Positions 17,025-27,465 of a stretch of DNA of 64,000 bases are shown one piece after another; within the stretch, counting starts at the first letter, position 1; the number at the start of each line of letters is the position of its first letter. Under the pieces are notes generated by a model. It ran no database searches. It saw only the letters and a list, made by a program, of their open reading frames with translations, and was not told the origin of the DNA. This DNA is from Stenotrophobium rhamnosiphilum (GTDB lineage Bacteria; Pseudomonadota; Gammaproteobacteria; Nevskiales; Nevskiaceae), in NCBI RefSeq assembly GCF_003052265.1, contig NZ_QANS01000001.1, forward strand, positions 372,001 through 436,000. The letters run 5' to 3'. The translations under genes and the position numbers were made by a program.

Positions 17025-17690
17025 GTGAAAAACATCGTCGTCCTCATTTCTGGCCAAGGCCGCAATCTACAAGCGCTCATCGAAGCGCAAGAGGCAGGAC
17101 GCCTCCACGGCCGTATCGCGGCCGTGGCGTCCAACAAGGCAGATGCCGGTGGTTTAGCGCGTGCGCGCGAAGCCGGCATCCTCACCGAAGTTGTTCCGCA
17201 TATCGATTACGCAGAGCGCAGCGTGTTTGACGCTGCACTGGCTGCAACAATTGAGCGTCATCATCCCGATATCGTTGTTATGGCTGGCTTTATGCGAGTG
17301 GTTGGCGACGAGTTCACGCGCCAGTTTCGCGGCCGCATGCTCAACATTCATCCTTCGCTATTGCCGAAATATCCCGGCCTCAAGACGCACCAGCGTGCGC
17401 TGGAAGCGGGCGATGCCGAACACGGCGCGACGGTGCACTTTGTGACCGAAGAGTTGGATGGCGGCGCGCCGGTGATTCAGGGCCGGTTAAGCGTAGAAGC
17501 GCAAGATACAGCGCAGACCTTGGGTGAGCGCGTGATGCGCGACATCGAACTCAAAATATACCCGCAGGCCGTGGCTTGGATGGCGCGAGGCGAGTTGAAG
17601 CTGGAAAACGAGCAGGTCTGGTTTCGTGGTCAACGGCGCACAACGCCATTGAACTTGAATGATCTCGACGTGGAGTTTGCTAATGCGTAA
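17025..17690 (+). CDS. purN: Phosphoribosylglycinamide formyltransferase
   Basis: Transfers formyl from 10-formyltetrahydrofolate to GAR in purine synthesis. 221 residues. The phosphate loop is VLISGQGRNLQALI (GQGRN in place of the commoner GNGSN), and the folate/catalytic region is LNIHPSLLPKYPGLKTHQRA with Asn and His. The late catalytic Asp is in TEELDGGAPVIQ. I start at GTG 17025, where GGGG lies upstream and the first strand follows directly. A GTG at 16998 would add nine residues. It overlaps the next gene by eight bases. Confidence 0.94.
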   Translation: MKNIVVLISGQGRNLQALIEAQEAGRLHGRIAAVASNKADAGGLARAREAGILTEVVPHIDYAERSVFDAALAATIERHHPDIVVMAGFMRVVGDEFTRQFRGRMLNIHPSLLPKYPGLKTHQRALEAGDAEHGATVHFVTEELDGGAPVIQGRLSVEAQDTAQTLGERVMRDIELKIYPQAVAWMARGELKLENEQVWFRGQRRTTPLNLNDLDVEFANA

Positions 17691-18426
17691 GTTGCTTTGG
17701 ATCTCGCTGTTCGTTGCTGGTGCAGCCAGTGCTGCCGATGCCGTCGCGCCTACGCCTGCACCACAGTCGAACGACGCTGTGATCAACATGCTCAAGTCCG
17801 CCAATCTGAGTTTTGATGTGGACTGGAATGGCATCCCGCTGGGTGATGCGATCATCAATTTGATCCCTCAGGGGAAAGGCTGCTATCGCTACGAATCGCA
17901 AACGCGTCCTGTCGGTGCCGTGCGTTGGCTCTACGGTTCTCCGCAAGAAGTGAGCGAATTCTGCGTTAAGGATGGCGTGATTCGTCCAAGCCGCTACGAA
18001 TACAACATTGATAAGCGTCCCAAAGATGAATTCACTTTGAGTTTTGATTGGGCCGCAAAAAAGGTCACTACCGTGAAGGGCGGCAAGACCACCGTGCGTG
18101 ATCTGCCGGATGTGGCGTATGACCGATTTGGCATGCAGCAGGCGATTCGCCTGTGGGTGATGTCGGTGCCTGACACCACTAAACGCACAGAGGCAGAGTT
18201 TGTTTCGGTGGATGCCAAAGACATCAATCACTACCGCTTCGCCATTCTCGGCCACGAGAAAGTAGAGACCTCGGTTGGCACTATCGATGCAATTCGCATT
18301 GATCGCATCGACAGCAAAACCCGCAGCACGCATAGCTGGGTTGCTCCGTCACGCGATTTCCAGGTGATCAAACTGGAGTCGGTCAATCGTGGCGATGTTG
18401 AATTGAAGATGCTGACCAACAAGTAA
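17683..18426 (+). CDS. DUF3108 periplasmic protein
   Basis: 247 residues with a signal peptide (MRKLLWISLFVAGAASAAD). The mature protein is beta-rich and matches DUF3108, with VDWNGIPLGDAI, CYRYESQTRPVG, KRPKDEFTLSFDW and ILGHEKVETSVGTIDAIRI. The family often follows purN in Gammaproteobacteria and resembles periplasmic lipid- or LPS-handling proteins, but no activity is established. The ATG lies inside the end of purN (ATGCGTAA), so it is coupled to it. A strong terminator follows. Confidence 0.85.
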   Translation: MRKLLWISLFVAGAASAADAVAPTPAPQSNDAVINMLKSANLSFDVDWNGIPLGDAIINLIPQGKGCYRYESQTRPVGAVRWLYGSPQEVSEFCVKDGVIRPSRYEYNIDKRPKDEFTLSFDWAAKKVTTVKGGKTTVRDLPDVAYDRFGMQQAIRLWVMSVPDTTKRTEAEFVSVDAKDINHYRFAILGHEKVETSVGTIDAIRIDRIDSKTRSTHSWVAPSRDFQVIKLESVNRGDVELKMLTNK

Positions 18427-18441
18427 GCGCTCATGTTGTAG

Positions 18442-18468
18442 GCGCAGGGATCAGTCCCTGCGCTTTTT
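18442..18468 (+). terminator. Rho-independent terminator of the pur operon
   Basis: Nine-base perfect stem GCGCAGGGA (18442-18450) and TCCCTGCGC (18455-18463) with loop TCAG, followed by TTTTT. It lies 16 bases after the DUF3108 stop and closes the purM-purN-DUF3108 unit. Confidence 0.85.
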
Positions 18469-18520
18469 CCTCAACTCGGTGTATGTTTGGCGCAGGATTT
18501 TTACCTTAAGAGGTGATGTC

Positions 18521-18763
18521 ATGCGCCATATTCTTACGCCCGTCTTTATCGCCAGCAGCTTGTTGTTCGCCGCTTGTGATCGCACCCCTCCTGTCACACC
18601 CATCGCGCAAGAGCCACAAGGCCGCGAAGAAACCCAAGGCATTCGTAAAACCGATTCGATCGGCTATGCCGGCAGCGCCATTGCTGACAAAGTCGATGGT
18701 GCTTTGAACGCCAACGACAATCAAAAAGCAAAAACCGATCAGGCTCTGCAAAACGCTGAGTAA
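18521..18763 (+). CDS. Small lipoprotein
   Basis: 80 residues from the ATG at 18521, preceded by AAGAGGTGAT. A lipoprotein signal ends LLFAAC, leaving about 60 residues that are hydrophilic (GREETQGIRKTD, ALNANDNQKAKTDQALQ) and probably helical. No family recognised. It lies 28 bases upstream of the metallopeptidase start and is probably cotranscribed with it. Confidence 0.6.
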   Translation: MRHILTPVFIASSLLFAACDRTPPVTPIAQEPQGREETQGIRKTDSIGYAGSAIADKVDGALNANDNQKAKTDQALQNAE

Positions 18764-18790
18764 GTGCTGCGTTATTTGTCGGAGAGATTG

Positions 18791-20863
18791 ATGTCGATCA
18801 GAGTCGAGTTTATTGCTGCATTGCTGTGCCTCAGCTTCACATTGCCAACGCAGGCTGCCAGCAAAGTTGTAGTCAATGCGAAATTATCTGCTCAGCTTGA
18901 GCAGGAGTTGGTCAGTAAGTATGGCGAAGCGCAGCTTGAACGCGCACATCGCGGTATCGAACAGGTTGCTACGGTCTGGCGTGCGCAAGATGGCGACGCC
19001 TTGGCCTTCAGCACTTTTGTGCGCGATAACTTTGCAGGCACGCAGTCTGCTGTCGATGCCATGTTCAATCGCTACGAATACAACCTTGAACAATTGGATG
19101 GCCATCTTCACGAGATCAACCGCGAGTTCCGCACGCCGTCTGATCTAGATGTTGGACCGATTGCATCCTATGACGACATCTTTAGTGCCTACGATCCTTC
19201 AGCGCATGTGCTGGATGATTTCTTCTCAAACAAACTGGCGCAGATCGCGCTGCTGAATTTTCCTCTGACGACGCTGCAACAGCGTCTCAGCGACGGACAG
19301 CATTGGACGCGTCGCCAGTGGGCAGAGGCACGGTTAGCTGAGCGCTATTCCAAACGCATTCCGGCGGCCGTGAATCAGGCGATGGCTAACGCTGCCTCAG
19401 ATGCCGATCGCTATATCTCTGAATACAACATCTGGATGCATCACTTGCTGGATGCACAAGGCAAGCGTTTGTTTGCGCCAAAGTTGCGCTTGTTGTCGCA
19501 CTGGAATCTGCGCGATCAGATCAAGGCGGATTACTCCGACGCTGAAAATGGTTTGGCGAAACAGCGCACGATTCAGAAAGTGATGGAGCGCATCGTGACG
19601 CAAGAGATTCCAGCGTCGGTGATCGACAATCCGGGCGTCGATTGGAATCCAGTTAACAATGCCGTTTTTCCAAGTCCTGCTCGTGATGGCGAGCCGCGCG
19701 CGAAAGCCTCTAGCAGCAACGCTCGCGAACCTGATACGCGCTACGCCGTGTTGCTGGCCGACTACAAAGCCATGCGTCAGGCTGATCCGTATTCGCCAAC
19801 CGCGCCGACCTATATTCAGCGCGTGTTTGATGAAGACATGCAGATTCCAGAAGCACGCGTTCAAGCGATGCTTGAACAGGTCTTGTCATCGCCGCTAGTG
19901 GCGCAGACCGCCAAGTTGATTGAATCGCGTCTCGGTCGACCGCTGGAGCCTTTTGATGTTTGGTACAACGGCTTCCGTCCACGCGGCGCATATTCTGAAG
20001 CGCAGCTGGACGCCATCGTCGCAAAACAATATCCAACGGCTGATGCGTATAAGCAGGACATGCCTAACATCCTGCGCAAGTTGGGTTTCTCTGCGGAGCG
20101 TGCCAAATATCTCGCGAGCAATATTGCTGTTGATGCAGCACGCGGCTCCGGCCACGCCATGGGCGCTGAGATGCGTGGCGCACAGGCGCATCTGCGTACC
20201 CGTGTTGAAGCGGGCGGTATGAATTACAAGGGCTACAACATCGCCGTTCACGAGATGGGCCACAACGTTGAGCAGACATTCTCGCTCAACGATATTGATC
20301 ACACGCTACTGCAGGGCGTTCCCAATACGGCGTTCACGGAAGCCTTGGCTTTCACGTTCCAGAATCGTGATCTGGAACTGCTGGGCTTGACCAAACCGGA
20401 CGCGCAAAGTGCATCACTCAAGACGCTGAATGACTTTTGGGCAACGTATGAAATTGCGGGTGTCGCGCTGGTGGATATGAATGTCTGGCGCTGGATGTAT
20501 GCACATCCACAAACCACGCCAGCGCAGCTACGTGAAGCGACGGTAAAAATCAGCAAGGATGTCTGGAACCAGTATTACGCGCCAATCTTTGGTCAGAAAG
20601 ATGTCGTGCTGCTCGGCATCTATTCGCACACGATCAACAGCTTTCTATATCTGCCTAACTATCCACTGGGTCACATGATCGCGTTTCAGATTGAAGCGCA
20701 GGTGGATAAGGCAGGGGATTTTGGCGGCGAGTTTGAACGTGTCGCCAAGATTGGTCGCGTCACTCCGGATCAATGGATGATCGCTGCGACCGGTGCGCCT
20801 GTGGGGCCTGAGGCTTTGTTGGCTGCGACAGAGAAAGCGCTGTCGCAGCTCAATTCAAAATAG
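18791..20863 (+). CDS. Exported M3-like zinc metallopeptidase
   Basis: 690 residues with a signal peptide (about 1-23, ending PTQAAS). The zinc site is HEMGHNVEQTF (His487, Glu488, His491) with a Glu 26 residues later in FTEALAFTFQ (Glu517). This is the gluzincin arrangement seen in thimet-oligopeptidase-like M3 enzymes. The rest is long helical sequence, also as in M3, but the overall match is distant, so I do not name a subfamily. It would act in the periplasm, perhaps on peptides. The ATG at 18791 follows GGAGA. Its stop lies three bases from the convergent DUF2339 gene. Confidence 0.65.
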   Translation: MSIRVEFIAALLCLSFTLPTQAASKVVVNAKLSAQLEQELVSKYGEAQLERAHRGIEQVATVWRAQDGDALAFSTFVRDNFAGTQSAVDAMFNRYEYNLEQLDGHLHEINREFRTPSDLDVGPIASYDDIFSAYDPSAHVLDDFFSNKLAQIALLNFPLTTLQQRLSDGQHWTRRQWAEARLAERYSKRIPAAVNQAMANAASDADRYISEYNIWMHHLLDAQGKRLFAPKLRLLSHWNLRDQIKADYSDAENGLAKQRTIQKVMERIVTQEIPASVIDNPGVDWNPVNNAVFPSPARDGEPRAKASSSNAREPDTRYAVLLADYKAMRQADPYSPTAPTYIQRVFDEDMQIPEARVQAMLEQVLSSPLVAQTAKLIESRLGRPLEPFDVWYNGFRPRGAYSEAQLDAIVAKQYPTADAYKQDMPNILRKLGFSAERAKYLASNIAVDAARGSGHAMGAEMRGAQAHLRTRVEAGGMNYKGYNIAVHEMGHNVEQTFSLNDIDHTLLQGVPNTAFTEALAFTFQNRDLELLGLTKPDAQSASLKTLNDFWATYEIAGVALVDMNVWRWMYAHPQTTPAQLREATVKISKDVWNQYYAPIFGQKDVVLLGIYSHTINSFLYLPNYPLGHMIAFQIEAQVDKAGDFGGEFERVAKIGRVTPDQWMIAATGAPVGPEALLAATEKALSQLNSK

Positions 20864-20866
20864 ATA

Positions 20867-23560
20867 TCACTCCGGCGCTGGTTCTTCTTCAGCGCGACGT
20901 GGTGGCAGCGGCGACAGATAACCTGTGAGCAACAGCAGCGCGCCAACACTCAAGAAGGCAACGATACGTGCGAGTGTGCCGCTGCCTGAGGTGTCGACTA
21001 CAAACAGCTTGATCACAACGACTGCCATTAGCGCTGCGCCAACCATCCAGACTTCGCGCTGACTGCGGCGCGCTGACCAGATCATGGCGATGAAGCCGAG
21101 AAGACCCCAGAAGATTGAGAGCGCTGCTTGAACGATGATGGAATTTGAGATGCCATCAAACGTCAGCGGCGTGCCCATGCCGTAGTGCAGTGCGCGAATC
21201 AATGCGGCATTGAGCCAGATAAAAACGAGGCCTGCGAAAGCGGCACGCGGCCACAGTGATGCACCTGTTTGGCGACGCAGTGCTGATTCAGGTGAAAGTT
21301 GTTTCCACCACAGGTTGAGGCAAAGCAAGATCAAGACGCTGGCGATATCCAGCGGATTGAGCAGCGGCATGTAAATCAAATTGCCTGAGTTGCCATCGCT
21401 GTTGAGATTGGTGCCGGCCAACCAGAACGCCATCCACAGTGCGAGCGGCGGCGCGACGAATTCTTGATAGACCTTGGCATGCGACTGCAAAGGCCAGCCG
21501 GGCCAATCACTCGCACGAGCGCAGAGGAATAGCAGCAGGGCAGGTGTCAGGCCCCACGGCAGCACGCTCCACACGCCATACATCTGCAAGTCCACTTGCC
21601 AATGCAATTCCCAAGCACTGACGACTGCCAATAGCCAAAACGCAGCAGCGTGTTGCCACGGCAACAGACGTTGAGTTGTTTTGTCTTCATCAGCGTCGCT
21701 GAAATACAGCAGCAAGTAATGAATAACGAACAGCACAGGCCAGGCGACTGCAGCACTTTCAATAAATGGATGTGCTGGTCCGCTGAGGATGCCAATACAT
21801 GCGGCAGCAGGCAGTAAGGCAACGGTGAGATGACGTGCGAATGGCCAGCGCAAACGCGAGCCATAGAGCCACAACAGTTGTGCTGTAATCGTTAGCAAGA
21901 TCAGATCAGCGCCGCGTTCATATTGCGGTAGCGTGCGAACGATCTCGGAGAAGCCACCGTAAAACCACCAGGCCAGTCCCCACAAGGTTGCGATAATGGA
22001 CCAGCCCGCTTCCCATGGTCTTGCAGTCTCACGATTGCGCTGTAGCCAATAACCACTGAGCACACCTGCAATCGCCAGCATCGCGCAGCCGATGGTTAGG
22101 CGGTTGAATACAGCGGGCCCTAAAACTTCGTGATTGATATCCAACAAGAATGCCGCACCGCCGAGTGCCTGTAGCAACACGCCAAAAGCACGTGCCATCC
22201 AACGTTGCTGACGCATGCCAATCCACAACAAGCCAGCGCCTTCTACGGCCCAGCTTGCGGCAGTAGTTTGATGATCGAACGCGAGTGGGATCGCCAAGCT
22301 GCCGAAGATCACGCCGAGTGCGGCGAACGCTTCGGATAGAAGACTGAAATTATCGCGACGCGTCAGGTGCAGAACGCCTGCTAACAACAGATAGAACACG
22401 CCAAAACCTAGAGCGCTCCACGCAAGTCCGTATTGGTAAGGCTCGATCATGCTGCCGTGAATCGCGAAGGTCGCCAGTGGTAAGCCAAACACTAGTGAGC
22501 CAGAGACATAACCTTTGAGATCGGGCTTCTGACGCAGCGCAAACAGAATGGTGATGCCGATATAAAGCAGGAAGAACAGCAGCAGAAAGCCGTCAGCACT
22601 CAGCAGTTTTTCAGGCGAGTACGACGTGGCGCGGAATGCGCCAACAATGCCAAAGGTGAAAATGAATCCGACCAGATTCAACACGCGCCAAGCGCGGAAC
22701 CATGCGATCGCGAAGACGCCGAGATTGAGGATGGTGTAGTAACTGAACAATGCAATGTGATTGCTGCTGCCAGTGGAAAGCAGAATCGGCGCCATGAAAC
22801 CGCCTGCTGTGCCAAAGACTGCTAGTGCTAATGCGTTCTGCACAACAGCGAGTATCGCGGCGACGACGGCAATCAGCACCAACAGCGCTAATGCGGCGCT
22901 AGGCAGCAGCAGGTCATAGAGACGCGTTGCTGCGAACACCGTTAGATAGAGTCCCGCAATGCCACCGCCTTGCAGCGTTTGCGCATAAACCGCACGCGAG
23001 TTGCGCAGGCCCCAGCCTACGGCCAGCAGAACCAGTGCGCCGATTGCGAGTGCAATCATGCGCAGGCCAATCGGGAAGTAGCTGTGTTCCGCTGCGTATT
23101 TAGCGAGGAATGCGCCGCCAAAAAACAGAATGACAATGCCGACGCGTGCCAGAGGATTGCCGCCGCGAATCCAATCGATTGCGTTTGATATCAGGGAAGG
23201 TGATGAAGGTGCGAGAACAGGAGCTGGAACTGGCGTGCGTGGAATTGGTGGTGGTTGTGCTGTTGGACGGCTGATCGTTTCTGGCGTCTGCTCAGCAGCA
23301 ACGCTCCACGAAGGTGGGGGCACAACTTGTAGCGGCTCCACTTTTTCTGCGGGCGCTTCTGGCACTTTGGGCTTCGCGGCAGTCGCCGCATTCACCGCGC
23401 GCTGTATGCGCAATTCTTCGCGCAATGCTTGCAAATCCGTATCCAGCTTGAGCACGCGCCCCAGCAAATAGCCGAGCGCGGCGCCGACGGCGGTGCCACC
23501 CGCGTGATGCATAAACGAAGCGCCAATAAGTGCGCCGACCAGTGCGAGCGTCCAGATCAT
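20867..23560 (-). CDS. DUF2339 large polytopic membrane protein
   Basis: 897 residues. A Pro-rich soluble linker (about 60-125, with PPIPRTPVPAPVLAPSSP) follows a short N-terminal hydrophobic and helical region. The rest has 20 or more membrane segments. The stretch GGNPLARVGIVILFFGGAFLAKYAAEH is the strongest family mark for DUF2339, conserved across Proteobacteria. Function is not established; it has been linked with cell-envelope processes. A GGAG site precedes the ATG. It stands alone. Confidence 0.88.
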   Translation of the reverse strand: MIWTLALVGALIGASFMHHAGGTAVGAALGYLLGRVLKLDTDLQALREELRIQRAVNAATAAKPKVPEAPAEKVEPLQVVPPPSWSVAAEQTPETISRPTAQPPPIPRTPVPAPVLAPSSPSLISNAIDWIRGGNPLARVGIVILFFGGAFLAKYAAEHSYFPIGLRMIALAIGALVLLAVGWGLRNSRAVYAQTLQGGGIAGLYLTVFAATRLYDLLLPSAALALLVLIAVVAAILAVVQNALALAVFGTAGGFMAPILLSTGSSNHIALFSYYTILNLGVFAIAWFRAWRVLNLVGFIFTFGIVGAFRATSYSPEKLLSADGFLLLFFLLYIGITILFALRQKPDLKGYVSGSLVFGLPLATFAIHGSMIEPYQYGLAWSALGFGVFYLLLAGVLHLTRRDNFSLLSEAFAALGVIFGSLAIPLAFDHQTTAASWAVEGAGLLWIGMRQQRWMARAFGVLLQALGGAAFLLDINHEVLGPAVFNRLTIGCAMLAIAGVLSGYWLQRNRETARPWEAGWSIIATLWGLAWWFYGGFSEIVRTLPQYERGADLILLTITAQLLWLYGSRLRWPFARHLTVALLPAAACIGILSGPAHPFIESAAVAWPVLFVIHYLLLYFSDADEDKTTQRLLPWQHAAAFWLLAVVSAWELHWQVDLQMYGVWSVLPWGLTPALLLFLCARASDWPGWPLQSHAKVYQEFVAPPLALWMAFWLAGTNLNSDGNSGNLIYMPLLNPLDIASVLILLCLNLWWKQLSPESALRRQTGASLWPRAAFAGLVFIWLNAALIRALHYGMGTPLTFDGISNSIIVQAALSIFWGLLGFIAMIWSARRSQREVWMVGAALMAVVVIKLFVVDTSGSGTLARIVAFLSVGALLLLTGYLSPLPPRRAEEEPAPE

Positions 23561-23599
23561 GTTCTAAATCTCCGTCGACGCAAACAAACTTAATGGATG

Positions 23600-24952
23600 T
23601 TAACTAATGCGGTTTTCTTCGCGCAGCTTTTGCAGGTGGCTCATGATGTTGACCAGCGCCAGCGGTGCCAAGCGTGGATCAAGACCGACATAGATTTCCG
23701 GCAACATTTCTTGCGGTGTTTTGCCGCCAACATGCAAGGCAGCGATTTGTTCTTCGCGAACTTGGCGATGCTTGAGCGTTTCTTTGATGCGATATGTCGT
23801 GCCGAGCGCAATACCGTGCGAGGGAATAATGACATCCGGATCCCAGTCAATCACGCGCTGTAGCGAGTCAAAGTATTTGCGCATATTGCCTTCAGGGCCG
23901 CCGACCACAACCGTGCCGACACCTTGAATCAAATCACTGACCAAGCACCACAGTTTTGAATCAGGCATCAGCGCGAGCTGGCCTTCATCGTGGCCCGGTA
24001 CGGCATAGATGTTGATGTTCTCGCCTTGCCACTGCGTGAGCACATCGCCCTCGCGATAGATTTTTGTTTCGATGCCTTCAAAGAAAGCAGGTTTGCGCTT
24101 GGCAATGCGTGCGTATGTGTCTTCGCTCATGCCCATCGGAATGCCTAGGCGGCGCGCAATAGCATCAGCGTGTTCGCGATGGTCGGGATGATGATGCGTG
24201 AAAAAAATCTCATCGACCTTCAGTGTGTCGATCAACGCATTCAGACGTGCGAGTTCTTCTAGTGAGCCAGGCGAGGGATCAACCAATACTTTGCGCGAGC
24301 CCTCATCGCCCAACAGAAATGCATTGGTGCGATCCGCAGGTGGGATCGTGTTCGATTGCACGGCAAACATATGGATGCCCGCCATCGGCTCCATCCACGG
24401 AATTTCCAAGTCGGGATTAAAGCGAAATTCAAATCCACGAATGGTGCCGGTGTCGCTCGGTTGTTCTGCAACGTGCGTAACGGCAATGCGTGTTGGTGGC
24501 GCAGCCAGCAAACGACCGCTGTCCATTTTTTCGCGCAGTGTTTGCGCGGGCATCCACGCCCACTCAGCGGTTTCACCAAGATGCGCTTCGATCTTTGGTC
24601 GCGTGCTCAGCTCGATGCGATAGAAGTGTGTGCGAAAACGCACCGGTACGATTGATGGCGTGGTGGCTTCACCGACTTCATGAAAGCTGATGACTTCACC
24701 GCGATCCATTGCAGCGAATAGATCGAACTCCAGTTCTTCGCGCAGCTCACGATCAAGCGCACGCATTTTTTTGGGATCGTGACCCTGCAACAGCGGATAG
24801 GGCAGAGGTTCTTCGCTATCTGTCTTGTCGACCTTGCCGCCGGGGAAGGCCCAATAACCCGGAAACGAGGGCATGTGCACTTGGCGGCGGGTGATGAACA
24901 GATCCGGGCCGTGCAGAAGGATGGCGGTAACAGCGTCGATGATTCGAGACAT
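23600..24952 (-). CDS. Nudix hydrolase fused to metallo-beta-lactamase-fold hydrolase
   Basis: 450 residues in two domains. The N-terminal 185 resemble an NUDT19-like Nudix domain: PGYWAFPGGKVDKTDSEEP, then, after an insert of about 20 residues, RALDRELREELEFDL supplying the RExxEE metal site. The second part (about 190-450) is a metallo-beta-lactamase fold with FFTHHHPDHREHADAI (HxHxDH), VPGHDEGQLAL and the late PSHGIAL. Its arrangement resembles LACTB2-like enzymes. Together they suggest hydrolysis of a CoA or nucleotide derivative, followed or complemented by a thioester or phosphodiester cleavage; this pairing is inference. It stands alone before a 298-base gap. Confidence 0.8.
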   Translation of the reverse strand: MSRIIDAVTAILLHGPDLFITRRQVHMPSFPGYWAFPGGKVDKTDSEEPLPYPLLQGHDPKKMRALDRELREELEFDLFAAMDRGEVISFHEVGEATTPSIVPVRFRTHFYRIELSTRPKIEAHLGETAEWAWMPAQTLREKMDSGRLLAAPPTRIAVTHVAEQPSDTGTIRGFEFRFNPDLEIPWMEPMAGIHMFAVQSNTIPPADRTNAFLLGDEGSRKVLVDPSPGSLEELARLNALIDTLKVDEIFFTHHHPDHREHADAIARRLGIPMGMSEDTYARIAKRKPAFFEGIETKIYREGDVLTQWQGENINIYAVPGHDEGQLALMPDSKLWCLVSDLIQGVGTVVVGGPEGNMRKYFDSLQRVIDWDPDVIIPSHGIALGTTYRIKETLKHRQVREEQIAALHVGGKTPQEMLPEIYVGLDPRLAPLALVNIMSHLQKLREENRIS

Positions 24953-25250
24953 TTATCTGGTTTCACTCGCACTCACGGTGAGCGTTATGCGGGCGTTATT
25001 TAATGTATGACTAATAAACAATTGTAATATAAAATAGAACAATTCCTCGGGGAAAAACGCCTTGCGCTGATGTGACATCAACGCACCCCCGACATCCTTC
25101 CGATAACTGACCTTATCACGGCGGCAGCGGTAATCGGCCTTCGCCAGACTGGTGTGTGCCACAGGCGGTATCATCGCGATCAAAGTAAATGTCAGATGGC
25201 GCTTCGATCATTCTGGCGTACTAAAAACATTAGGAGCGTTCTGCGAAATC
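24953..25250. promoter_or_regulatory. Divergent intergenic region between Nudix-MBL and pncC
   Basis: Holds promoters for both sides. The first 90 bases are A/T-rich (24996-25046), suiting the minus-strand promoter. A 13-base palindrome TGATGTGACATCA lies at 25068-25080 and could be an operator. AGGAG at 25232-25236 is the likely, rather distant, ribosome site for pncC. No gene is seen. Confidence 0.35.
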
Positions 25251-25730
25251 ATGAGCACTTTAGCCGCCGAAATCGGAACGTTGTTAGTCGCTCGTGGTGA
25301 ATTTGTCGCCACCGCTGAATCCTGCACGGGCGGACTTATCGCCAAACTGATGACCGACGTTGCCGGCAGCTCTGGCTGGTTTGAGCGCGGTGTCATCACG
25401 TATTCCAATCTCGCCAAGCAAGAATTGCTGGATGTGCCAGAAGACGTCATCGCAACAGAAGGCGCGGTGAGTGATGGCACTGCAATGTGCATGGTGGAAG
25501 GCTTGCTTATGTCGAGCCCGGCGGATTGGGGCATTGCCGTCACCGGCGTTGCGGGGCCCACGGGCGGCACTAAAACTAAACCGGTTGGCACGGTGTGGAT
25601 CAGCTGGCTACACCGCGGTAGTGATCCACTCGTACGTTGTTACCACTTCAGCGGTGATCGCGAACAAGTCCGCGAACAAACCGCACACACCGCATTAACC
25701 GAACTACTCAAATTCCTGCGGAATGACTGA
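25251..25730 (+). CDS. pncC: Nicotinamide-nucleotide amidohydrolase (CinA C-terminal type)
   Basis: Deamidates NMN to nicotinate mononucleotide for NAD salvage. 159 residues, the stand-alone CinA C-terminal domain. The signature FVATAESCTGGLIAKLMTDV holds the active-site Ser-Cys region, and VITYSNLAKQELLDV and AVTGVAGPTGGTKTKPVGTV follow. Length suits the stand-alone form. The frame opens 33 codons earlier but without family match. In many Proteobacteria it stands just before recA, as here. It overlaps the next gene by eight bases. Confidence 0.92.
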   Translation: MSTLAAEIGTLLVARGEFVATAESCTGGLIAKLMTDVAGSSGWFERGVITYSNLAKQELLDVPEDVIATEGAVSDGTAMCMVEGLLMSSPADWGIAVTGVAGPTGGTKTKPVGTVWISWLHRGSDPLVRCYHFSGDREQVREQTAHTALTELLKFLRND

Positions 25731-26316
25731 CTCCAAGTTTCCACACAACCGGCTCTTCTTCGCACTGTGGCCGGATGACGAGACGCGTGCGTCTTGCGCA
25801 GAAGCTGCGCGCGATCTGAAAACGCGCATGCAGCCCGATGGCTATCTACTCAAGCCAGAGCGCTATCACATCACTTTGCCTTACCTCGGCGGCTACGTTC
25901 CGCCCGATCAAGAAGCGGCCGCAAAACAGGTGGCTCAGCTAGTGAGCTTGCCGCCGTTTATTCTCACTCTCGATCAGGCCAATAGTTTCAAGAACCGCGA
26001 AGTGCCTTGGTATCTCGCGCCGCTGGAAACTCCGCCTGAACTGACCTTGCTACACGATCACTTACGCGATGCGTTGCGTAACTCGGGTGTCTCGGTTGAG
26101 CGAATGAGATTTACGCCACATCTGACCGTGGTGAGGAATGCCACTGTGCAGATCCCGCCAACGCGGATTAAGCCGGTGGTGTGGCAGGTCAAGGAATTCG
26201 TACTGATCCGCAGCGTTTTGCACGATCAGCCGGCCGAGTACCAGATTTTGGGACGCTGGCCTTTGAATGGTGTTTGGCAGCCGAAACAGCCGCCGCCGCA
26301 AATGGCGCTGTTCTGA
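25723..26316 (+). CDS. thpR: RNA 2',3'-cyclic phosphodiesterase ThpR
   Basis: 197 residues of the 2H phosphoesterase fold, opening cyclic 2',3'-phosphates on RNA ends and, in vitro, joining tRNA halves with a 2'-5' bond. The two HxT motifs are HITLPYLG and HLTVVRNA, in FFALWPDDETR-type context. It overlaps pncC by eight bases (ATGACTGA), so they are coupled. A common place for it is between pncC and recA. Confidence 0.92.
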   Translation: MTDSKFPHNRLFFALWPDDETRASCAEAARDLKTRMQPDGYLLKPERYHITLPYLGGYVPPDQEAAAKQVAQLVSLPPFILTLDQANSFKNREVPWYLAPLETPPELTLLHDHLRDALRNSGVSVERMRFTPHLTVVRNATVQIPPTRIKPVVWQVKEFVLIRSVLHDQPAEYQILGRWPLNGVWQPKQPPPQMALF

Positions 26317-26347
26317 GCCTAGCCGGTGCAGCGGTTTGCAGTGACAG

Positions 26348-26363
26348 GTGTATGTTTATACAC
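26348..26363. promoter_or_regulatory. Candidate SOS operator upstream of recA
   Basis: Perfect inverted repeat GTGTAT-GTTT-ATACAC, 80 bases before the recA start. It is the right size for a LexA-type site and sits in the right place, but it is not the exact E. coli consensus (CTG...CAG), and LexA boxes vary between gammaproteobacterial groups. Confidence 0.4.
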
Positions 26364-26442
26364 TAGTCATGCCGGCGCCCCTCATATGAGGCCTCGCCGT
26401 AGCCCTAATAACAATAGTTTCATTATTTTCGAGGTCAACACG

Positions 26443-27451
<1,009 letters not shown>

Positions 27452-27465
<14 letters not shown>

